64,000 bases of DNA from Pycnopodia helianthoides (Eukaryota > Echinodermata > Asteroidea > Forcipulatida > Asteriidae): contig CM063258.1 of assembly GCA_032158295.1 (NCBI GenBank), positions 16,033,703 through 16,097,702 on the forward strand, read 5' to 3'. Positions 56,705-64,000 of this stretch are shown in pieces. The notes below the pieces were generated by a model. It had not been told where the DNA came from, did no database searches, and worked only from the letters and a program-made list of their open reading frames with translations. Made by a program: the position numbers and the translations under genes. The number at the start of each line of letters is the position of its first letter. Position 1 is the stretch's first letter.

Positions 56705-57235
56705 TTACATGTGTTGTAATTGAAGTGGTAGGCGGCCATTATCATCAAGAACATAGCATGATGTTATTGAGGTTGGGTTTGTAGGTATGACTTCTGGCGG
56801 GATGATGTTCATCTCACAGACTATATCCTTCATTTCTGTACATTCTGTACTGTACCACATGCCAGCGAGCAAAATAGCACAGTTTTCATCGCTAGGATTT
56901 CCTACGGTCCAGCTTTCATAAGATGTAAGTGTGAGATCATCAGTATAGCAGAGTTCATCTGTGTTTCTAGCATTGCAGTCAATCCATGCTGTATACACAT
57001 AATGTGTTTTCATCTCATTCGCGATAAAATCATTTTCTTCTGAAGATTCAATCCGAAGAATTGCTCCACCTCTTTCTTGACAGTAGGATTTTGCATCGTT
57101 CATTGTAAATTCAATGTTATGAAATGAGTAGCAGGAGGAACCAAACTCAACCCAGCCACTGGGGCAAGCAGACCCTGCAGTTGTGCCAAGTACACACACA
57201 ATCAAGACAGTAATATTTAGTCTTTGTTTTGACAT
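56705..57235 (-). CDS. secreted C-type lectin, copy 7 (intact, 176 aa), with a different signal peptide
   Basis: Start ATG 57233-57235 (MSKQRLNITVLIVCVLGTTAGS), a typical signal peptide unlike the MVKR type of copies 1-6. From ACPSGW onward the protein is the cluster CTLD: SSCYSFHNIEFT, AKSYCQERGG, WIDCNARNTDELCYTDD, then a shortened loop NPSDENC (the others have 1-3 more residues) and WYS. The tail is conserved up to GRLPLQ but then ends LQHM instead of DGNIL, with the stop at 56705-56707. So both ends differ while the middle is near-identical. An in-frame ATG at 57292 is probably UTR. Confidence 0.85.
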   Translation of the reverse strand: MSKQRLNITVLIVCVLGTTAGSACPSGWVEFGSSCYSFHNIEFTMNDAKSYCQERGGAILRIESSEENDFIANEMKTHYVYTAWIDCNARNTDELCYTDDLTLTSYESWTVGNPSDENCAILLAGMWYSTECTEMKDIVCEMNIIPPEVIPTNPTSITSCYVLDDNGRLPLQLQHM

Positions 57236-57361
57236 TTTAAACTTGTGATGTTTACTGGAAAGATTGACAGTCAAGCTTGAAATCTTACACAAAGTTGTTA
57301 TGCAAAGCTTTACCCTTAAATGCTGATGGTAGATTCTTCAAGTTTACCATCTGATGTGGCC

Positions 57362-57811
57362 AACGTCAGTAATGCAACTAAACTGGAATGACAAAGTTAC
57401 TTCTCTTCTGGTGTCATTGATAGGGGTGGAGAAATGTGCGCGCAGATTCAAACTGGTATCCGGGTGGTTTTTTTATAAGTACACAAATAAAGGGAGGGTT
57501 AGGAACCAGACTGAGATAAGTCCTGCAAAATTAAAAAGTATAGATTTTTGTTAAGTTGTTTATATTTTCAAAGGAGTTTAGTGAAAGCGTCTTAAACGTC
57601 AATAACGCAACTAAACTGGAATGACAAAGTTACTTCTTTTACGGTGTTGTGCACAAATTCAAACTGGTGTCCGGGTGTGTTTTTTCAAGTGTAAAATAAA
57701 TAAAATGAGGGTTAGGTACCAGACTGAGATAGGTCCTGCAATCTTTATTTAAAAATATAGATTTTCGTTAAGGAGTTTATATTTTCAAAAGAGTTTAGTG
57801 AAAGCGTCTTA
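57362..57811. repeat. tandem duplication, two units of about 233 bp
   Basis: AACGTCAGTAATGCAACTAAACTGG at 57362 recurs as AACGTCAATAACGCAACTAAACTGG at 57595. Both units carry ATTCAAACTGGT-TCCGGGTG and end GTTTAGTGAAAGCGTCTTA. It lies directly upstream of lectin copy 7 and may hold its promoter-distal region. Confidence 0.85.
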
Positions 57812-58711
57812 TTCAGTTGCCATACAATCAAGTGGTCAACATCTGAAGATGATTAAAAATCCAGTCAATTGCCTTTTGTTGATTCTCGATCCTTTCAAGG
57901 AGAAATTTAAACTGATGCTTAAAAAAAATTAATGATAATAATAAGTTTCGAGGTGGGAGCTAAGACTGTGGGAAAAAAATAAAGACTGGTTTTGTTTGGG
58001 ATGCTTTTGTTCACATTAATCCAACCAGCTTTGAACAAAGAGACTTATTCATAATAAAGAGCAAGCTGTGGATGGGGAGAGTAAGAAATTCTTCTGAAAT
58101 ACGTTGACCTCTTGGATTATTGTAAGACTTCATCATTTGGAAGAGATTGTAAGAAGATTGCCAAAGAGGGGCTGCAAGGTCAAGTTCGGTTTTGTGATCC
58201 ACTGATTTTCCAGTTGATAGAGTCCTTGGGAACAAATTACAAGTCTCTAACCTCAGGTCAAAGTGGTGTAAAATTTCACTGTTTGACACCTTTCTAGTGC
58301 AACTTTTGTCAAATTTAAAAATGCTCGATGACGTCACATTTCAAATACTATGGTCTGTACATTTGTGTACAGAGAATTTTGAGCTTATGAAGACGTAGAC
58401 ATTTCTCTTTGGAATGCACAGACCCATTTGTTTTTGCTGTGCGATGACGTCTTTTTAAAAATATTATTTTCACTCTAAAAGAGTATTTAAAAAAAGTAAG
58501 CATAAGGTCAGAGACTTGTAACTTTTCCCCCATTTTCTTGAGGACTCAATCTATCGAAAAATGAGTGCATCACAAAACTGAATTTGACCTTTGAGCCCCA
58601 CTTATAATAGTAATAATAATAGGTATTTATAAAAGCACTTCTACAGGGAGATCAAATCGCTGAACAAGAATTTTAAAAATAATAACTACTGTGTAGTGAA
58701 TAAGAAGTGTG
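57812..58711. other. no supportable feature
   Basis: AT-rich; the overlapping frames at 58011-58337 and 58112-58297 lie on opposite strands and show no domain. Confidence 0.35.
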
Positions 58712-58998
58712 TAACCTGTTGACTGCCGCCTTTGAGTATATTCGTAGTAGCAGGTTAGACGGATTCTGCCACTACGAGTATACTCGTAGAGAATGAAAGG
58801 GCTTTGTATTGTTATTTAAATACACTGGCATCACTGAGCACGCAACACATACGCTTCCTGGCAGTGGTGAGGACATCGACCTTAGAATGTGCACGTTAAT
58901 TTTTTTTTAATTTATGTATAGTACCTATTTGGTATGCGCACCGCACTTGGCAAATGGGAACGCACTACGAATTTAATGACCGGCAGTCAACGTGCTAA
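58712..58998. mobile_element. MITE with GTTGACTGCCG termini
   Basis: Left AACCTGTTGACTGCCGCC, right GACCGGCAGTCAACGTGCTAA: inverted GTTGACTGCCG cores about 287 bp apart. Internal palindromic words TACGAGTATACTCGTAG. The CACGTTGACTGCC-type end resembles some piggyBac-like MITEs, but a TTAA duplication is not intact. Confidence 0.6.
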
Positions 58999-59965
58999 GC
59001 ACTTCCTAAAAATAGTAATAGATGGGGAGTTCATGATGCTGATGGGAATGCCGTTCCAAAGTTTTATCCAGTAAGATGTTGGTATAGACGATTTCATAAT
59101 CTTCAATACCTAATTTGCGTTTTGATCATGTGCCCCTATTACACTGAATAGAAATGTGTTCCAATCTTCCTAAATCGTTTTAAGCTGGTTGATTGCCATG
59201 CAGACTTTAAAGTTGCATGGCCGAATTTTCATTGAAAGAATTATTTTATGAATTTTGACAGATGATGCTGATTCATAACAAAAAAACAAGTTTGTCACTA
59301 TTTAGTAGCTTGATGTAAACAACAGCTAATGTTGTGTGATAGCATAAACAGACACTGTGTGCTTGATCTTTCTCATTCATTGTCAAGACTTCAGATTTGT
59401 ATTATTTAGCTCTGTCAACTGACAGATGATGTAACCTCTGTTGATGTAGATGATTAGTCTAAACAGCATTTGTTAAGCCGGTCCTTCCTCCTGGTCTGTG
59501 ACTGCTTGCTGGGGTACATCTTCGGGTTTTCTTTAAAGCTCTTGGTACAAAGCAGATTATTGGTTTGAATCATCGTAAGAAGTTGGTTTGTTTGATGTGT
59601 TGCTCTATCGATGTGGAAGAAGAGGGGTGATGTTCATTTACAGGATGTCCTAGGCAAAGAAATTCATTCATCAAAACGGGTACTGAAATGTTTCAGAAGC
59701 CAACTTGTGATTCAGGTCAGGTCAGGTCAGGTCAAACTTTGAGTCCAATCAAAACAGGATCCAGAGTTGATTCTGCAATTTTGCAATCCAATGTACTTTT
59801 TAAATTTCGACATACTTGACCGTTTCTGTTTGTCTTTCTTGTTGTATTAGGTTACTGCAAGATTTCCCACAAAGAAAGTATTCAAGCAACCCGATGAAGC
59901 CATTTGGATACCTTACTAGGACCAGGAAGCACATCAACAAGCTTATGAAGGCCATCAACTGAGAC
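58999..59965 (+). other. upstream region of the acylated-protein gene
   Basis: No coding feature. It probably contains promoter and/or 5' UTR exon(s): an acceptor-like TTGTATTAG occurs at about 59850, followed by exon-like sequence, and an in-frame TGA sits immediately before the start codon region (59960-59962). Confidence 0.35.
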
Positions 59966-60062
59966 ATGGGATGCTCTGCCACCAAGACAGTGCCCCAGGA
60001 GCATCCAACTCCTGACAAGGGCAGGATTAATGTGGATATTCTGAAAAAGGATAAAGATACCG
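59966..60062 (+). CDS. first coding exon of a gene with MGCS acylation-type N-terminus (unknown protein)
   Basis: ATG at 59966 has G at -3 and +4, with an in-frame TGA two codons upstream, so this is a convincing start. It encodes 32 codons, beginning MGCSATKTVPQE and ending LKKDKDT, plus one base, then donor GTAAGA at 60063. Gly2 followed by Cys3 and Ser/Lys nearby fits N-myristoylation plus palmitoylation, which would place the product at the plasma membrane. Joined by phase to 61398. The protein family was not recognised; a loose likeness to the start of PSKH1-type kinases is not strong enough to name it. Confidence 0.65.
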
Positions 60063-60214
60063 GTAAGAGACATCACTGATTCCCCATCAAGGAATTCCTT
60101 CCTACAGTTTATTTAATATAATTACCTGTACCAAATTAGCTCAATTAATTATATTTCACAAAGAAAATGAAACAGAACAAAACAATTTTCTATTACAATA
60201 AAATCTAATTATCC

Positions 60215-60395
60215 AATGGACCTATGCATCAACGTCATCACGCCGCCATCTTAGAGGTAAAACGGTGATGAAGCAAAGGAAACGCGCAGCTATGTATGCG
60301 CAGTGCACAGGATTGGCCAATGATCTACCTTCTTTGGACCTTTAGCTGAGGGTGCCCTACTCAACTGACGCCATGTGCATAAGGTCTACTCCACT
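60215..60395. mobile_element. possible MITE in intron 1
   Basis: GGACCTATGCATCAACGTCA at the left is an imperfect complement of TGACGCCATGTGCATAAGGTC at the right. GC-rich interior. Ends are not exact. Confidence 0.4.
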
Positions 60396-61120
60396 TACAT
60401 GTACCATTTATAAAATGCTCCTTGTATAAAATCTACACCGAAATCCATTGCTCAAATCGATACACTCAAATTCACAGAGTGACAAAAACCCTCAATCAGA
60501 CGTAAGTGACTTCCGTGCGCTGGTCCGAACGTCAAGTATTGACTTCAAATCTTTAGATGGACAAATCAAATAACCAGAATTGGCATGTGGTCCAGTGAGA
60601 GGGGAGAGTTAATCTTATTATATTACTGCTGCTCTATTGTCAAGGAATGCATTGCTAATCTTATTAGAGGTCCTACCATCTTGAGGATCTTATCATTTCT
60701 TATAATTTAACCTTCTTCTTGCTCTCATCACAACAATTTCCATTTTGGCATTTAGGAAATATAGAAGTAACCTCACGAGCAAAAATAGATGACACAAACA
60801 CCCATTTATTATTTTATTCGGGCAATGCTAACTGGCTGACCGTTGTTGTCACCATTTAGATTGGTTGTTTCGGCTGAAAATTTTTGTACGGAAGGATTTA
60901 ATGATTGGTTGCAATCAGGGATGCGATTGAAAGTTCCTGAAATGTCAAATTGAGATTTGTGTCGCTATCAGCATCATGTGACGTGATGATTGATGGATGA
61001 CATTGAGTCTCGATATACATTTAAATCAAAGTGAAATCCCACATGTATAAAGTTATATTTCTAGATGTAGAATTGACTCTCCAAGACAGAGATTCTTACA
61101 TTATTCTTACTGTATTTGGT
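60396..61120 (+). other. intron 1 of the acylated-protein gene, no other feature
   Basis: Non-coding, AT-rich. Confidence 0.4.
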
Positions 61121-61149
61121 TGTATGATCTCTGATTGGCGGCCCCAAAC

Positions 61150-61280
61150 CCTACCCAGAACAAAAATATTGACAAAATAGGGATACCACCAACACAGGGC
61201 TAGATAGCTCAGTTAGTAGAGCACTGGCATGTAAACACGCAGGGCGCAGGTTTAAATCTCAATCTAGTCAGTTTTGATTG
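61150..61280 (+). mobile_element. tRNA-derived repeat, copy 2 (tRNA part 61198-61270)
   Basis: Same acceptor GGCTAGA/TCTAGTC, D arm GCTC-AGTTAGTA-GAGC and 5' flank ATATTGACAAAATAGGGAT as 13160-13320. The anticodon arm (CTGGCATGTAAACACGCAG) no longer folds properly and the T loop reads TTTAAAT, so it is not a functional tRNA. Confidence 0.7.
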
Positions 61281-61397
61281 GTCACCACAAAGTTGAACTA
61301 TTCTGTTTCTCTTTTTTTCTCTTATATTCGAAACGTTTATCCAATTTGTTGTGGTGATCACAAGTTTGACCGGCAGAATATTCCGTTCCTTTCTCAG

Positions 61398-61573
61398 AGG
61401 TCAGAAGTCCAAAGACGAGTACGGAAAATGGTAGACAAACCCCTGGGGCCTACAACAGCCAGAACGGTGGGCAGACTGGCGGGCGGCAGACTGGCGGGCA
61501 GACTGGCGGGCACACCGGTGAACAAACCTCAAAGGAGGAAATCAACAAATTACCATCAGAACTGAATGCCTCG
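61398..61573 (+). CDS. second coding exon of the acylated-protein gene
   Basis: Acceptor TTCCTTTCTCAG ends at 61397; donor GTGAGT starts at 61574. With the one base carried from exon 1 the frame is open for all 176 bp and reads EVRSPKTSTENGRQTPG, then a Gly/Gln/Thr repeat (NGGQTGGRQTGGQTGGHTG), then EEINKLPSELNAS. The repeat comes from three GGCAGACTGGCGG DNA units, so length may vary between individuals. The competing plus-strand frame from 61278 begins in the intron and ends in a stop before the donor; the splice-consistent frame is preferred. Confidence 0.65.
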
Positions 61574-62129
61574 GTGAGTGTGACGGAAATAATGTAGAGG
61601 GACACTTGTCATGGAAGATGAGGGAGGGGGGGCGGAGCGTTGAAATCTACCAGTATTCTCAAATAAGTTGAGAGAAAAATGCTGGCTTTGCACAAACTGA
61701 AATTAGCCAAAATGAAATGTAGATTGCTTTTAAATGGTGGGGGAGGGGGGTCACACCAGCAAAGTTTTCTGTGGTACATTTTGCTTGTGACTTACGTCAG
61801 CATCAAAAATGAATAAAATATTGATTGAATCTCATATGCTAAAACCTATATGGGTGAAAAGTAACCCGCTGGCAACGAATAAAATGCTATTATCACAAAG
61901 AGCTTAGCAAAATGCCTCAAGGGTGAGATCAGAAATTTAGAACCAAATATAAACTTATTTCCGAAAGCCTAATGTGTTTTTTTTTTTGCTCTCTTCACAC
62001 GCATGACCTATATTCTTATTTTTAGACAAATAAACTAAGGTCCCTAGGAATATCTGGCTTGCTGTATGTAGCAAAGATCATTAAAAAAAATATAAAAATT
62101 ATGGTTTTGGTGCTCGCTGAATATATGCT
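61574..62129 (+). other. intron 2, left part, no other feature
   Basis: Non-coding; short G-rich patches at 61623 and 61740. Confidence 0.4.
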
Positions 62130-62509
62130 TTAAGGCAGGTTAAATTTTGGCTAATTGTCAAAGACCAGTATCCTAACTTGGTGTATCCCAACATATGCAT
62201 CAAATTACGAACTTGTGAAAACTTGGGCTCAATTAGTCATCGAAGTTGAAAGAAAATAATGACAGAAAAACACCCTTGTTGCATAGAACTGTATGCTTTC
62301 AAATGCCTGAGAAAGGCTTCATGCCTGAAGCCTTTCTGAGATTCAAATATTTTGATGACAAATTACCTCTTGCTCTAAAACTACACTACTTCAAAGGGGG
62401 TCGTTTGTAACAATGTTTTACATCAACAGCTCTCCAGTGCTTCTTACTAAGTAAGTTTTCATGGTAATTATTTTTTGGAGTAATTACCAAAGGTATACCC
62501 TCCCTTTAA
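62130..62509 (-). mobile_element. TTAA MITE, GGGAGGGTATACC family, mirror copy
   Basis: TTAA 62130-62133 plus AGGCAGGTTAAATTTTGGC; right end TTACCAAAGGTATACCCTCCCT and TTAA 62506-62509, the complement of the left end at 25967. Interior GAAAGGCTTCATGCCTGAAGCCTTTC is a perfect small palindrome. Confidence 0.8.
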
Positions 62510-63261
62510 AATCCAATGCAGTTAGGAAAGACCTCCTTGTGAAATTGAAATAATTGCATCCAAGTTGGATGGTCATCGCAGTGCTATAAATATCTCTTGG
62601 TTTGAACACTGGGCGCTGGCTGTGTCTCTTGCAATGCCCCCCACCCCCACAATTACAATCTAAGGACGGTGCAGCAATGGAAGCCTCAGTAAAAATAAAG
62701 TCAAGGTTCCACATTGCTTGACATAAATCAATTGAAATTAGTCTAAACTTGATTTTGGGATTGACTTCATACTGAAATCAACATTTCTGTGCTTCTTGTG
62801 GAAGGAAATATTTGCAATAAATATGTTTCTTGTCCCCAGATGAAATTGGGTTGTTTGTTTTAGTGCTTTATATTATCAATATTTTACCTGTGATCTAAAG
62901 ATTTTAGAATGATAATAAAAGAACATTATGTGAGAACCTTAAAAAAATTTAAGAATTCATGGCTTATGATTTTTCTTTAAAATCTTGTGGTTAAATCCAT
63001 TTAATTTTCTTTAAAGCCCAAACGGAAATTTAAAAAATAGCAGAGGAACATCAATAAGGTTGAAAAGAAATAGTTTAGAAATCTTTTAAAAGTTCACCCC
63101 CAAACAAGGCTTAAGCCACTATTGGTGAGGGGCTACAAGAAGAACAAATTTAAGATGAAAATAACTCAGGGGAGCTGAAGGTAGGAATTGATATTCCTCT
63201 TAAGGAATCTTAATGGAGGGAAACATGCACCAGTCAAAGAGCTCCAAAGAGATGCAGTATC
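62510..63261 (+). other. intron 2, no other feature
   Basis: AT-rich non-coding. Confidence 0.4.
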
Positions 63262-63745
63262 CACTATTATTATTATTATTATAAAGCTGTTGAGATGGCC
63301 CTTCGCTTTACAACTCAGTAAAGCAAGAGTGTAGGCTATGGGTGAGAAGAAGCAGAAAGCCTGGTTTCACGCTCTAACACCCAGATAAGAGGAACCAGGT
63401 CAGACACACTGGTGGCACCCATGAAAATATGTGTAGAAAAGACAGAGGCTGGCTACAGACCGATGCTGGGAAAGAGGTTGTAACGTTGATCCCAACCCTT
63501 CAGCAGTAAGATTAACAGTACGCTTCTGCACTCTATCTAATCAAGATAAATGACAGACATAAGCTCTGGCCCAAATGTGACAACAGTACTCCATTAGGGG
63601 TCGTATAGTTGTCCATACAGGTAGAGAGTAGCATCAGGAGGTAAGAACTTCCTAGCTCGATAGAGACAACCAGCTGGCATGGAAGCACTCCGTGCAATGC
63701 CTGAGATATACCTCTCCCAACTGGCATTAGTGGAGATGTTAGTTT
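63262..63745 (-). mobile_element. 5'-truncated CR1/L2-like non-LTR retrotransposon, 3' end
   Basis: On the minus strand, blocks in two shifting frames read NASWERYISGIARSAS, LYLYGQLYDP, then MEYCCHIWAGAY, LDRVQKRTVNLTAEGL, LQPLSHRRSVASLCLFY and SHPYSLHSC, followed by a stop. This is the order seen in the C-terminal part of CR1/L2-type reverse transcriptase ORFs. A frameshift after LYDP and further breaks show that it is dead. The 3' end is an (ATT)n microsatellite at 63263-63284, typical of these elements. Only the last part of the ORF is present. Confidence 0.75.
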
Positions 63746-63939
63746 TCCTAAACTTTATGTTTCAAGAACTTAATATTATGGGCAGAATGAATTAGTAAGC
63801 ATTTTGTTAGGCCTGATTTTGTGGTCTGTGTTAAACTTTAATCAGTTTACCTCCTCTAATTTATCAGCCAAAGGAACCAGTGGCTTGTCTACTATTTTTG
63901 TTGACTAATTTGTTTGTGTATTCTCTGTGTTATTTACAG
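63746..63939 (+). other. end of intron 2
   Basis: Pyrimidine-rich stretch ending TGTTATTTACAG at 63939. Confidence 0.5.
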
Positions 63940-64000
63940 AAGGACTTGGGCATTCGTAAACTACAAAGGAAGGAAACACCGATATCTGGCCCTTTAGCTC
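63940..64000 (+). CDS. third coding exon of the acylated-protein gene (runs off the window)
   Basis: Begins after TTTACAG. In phase 0, as required by exon 2, it reads KDLGIRKLQRKETPISGPLA and is open to the window edge. The basic, Ser/Thr-containing sequence (RKLQRKETPIS) resembles a kinase-substrate patch, but no domain is visible yet. Confidence 0.55.

Noticed and set aside
59714..59734. Four overlapping AGGTCA nuclear-receptor half-sites
   Set aside because: They are a (AGGTC)4 microsatellite at 5-bp period; no spacing typical of receptor dimers.

Overview
The window is animal nuclear DNA: AT-rich, gene-poor, with multi-exon genes bounded by GT-AG splice sites and a very high load of short inverted-repeat elements. 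The repeat families (TTAA-flanked MITEs, tRNA-headed SINEs, a CR1/L2-like non-LTR remnant) and a tandem family of secreted single-domain C-type lectins suggest an echinoderm, probably a sea star. That assignment is from recall of repeat style, not from a search.

Layout. 1-2.6 kb: end of a plus-strand gene whose last coding exon (1797-2600) encodes the C-terminal coiled coil and tail of a SynGAP/DAB2IP/RASAL2-type Ras GTPase-activating protein. 2.6-36.8 kb: essentially no confident genes. It holds at least five MITE families (several with exact TTAA or 8-bp target duplications), three tRNA-derived SINE families, a 147-bp tandem array, an AT minisatellite, an 80-bp tandem repeat, and a hAT-like element whose left terminus has expanded into 22 copies of a 22-bp unit. 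One exon-like ORF (12308-12632) is listed at low confidence. 36.8-57.3 kb: a minus-strand cluster of seven C-type lectin loci. Five lie in tandem units of about 2.9 kb (longer where transposons inserted) and two are more divergent. Five of the seven are intact (41608-42162, 44555-45112, 47452-48009, 54123-54683, 56705-57235) and two are frameshifted pseudogenes. Each intact copy is one uninterrupted reading frame encoding a signal peptide, one CTLD with an extra conserved cysteine pair and non-canonical EPN/WND positions, and a short conserved tail. 59.9-64 kb: the 5' part of a second plus-strand gene, assembled from splice signals: exon 59966-60062 with an MGCS acylation-type N-terminus, exon 61398-61573 rich in Gly/Gln/Thr, and the start of a third exon at 63940. 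A 5'-truncated non-LTR retrotransposon lies in its second intron.

Biology. The lectins are the only gene system visible as a unit. They are probably secreted recognition proteins that evolve by tandem duplication, segment exchange and loss. The two flanking genes look like ordinary signalling genes. No CRISPR, operon or prokaryotic feature is present.
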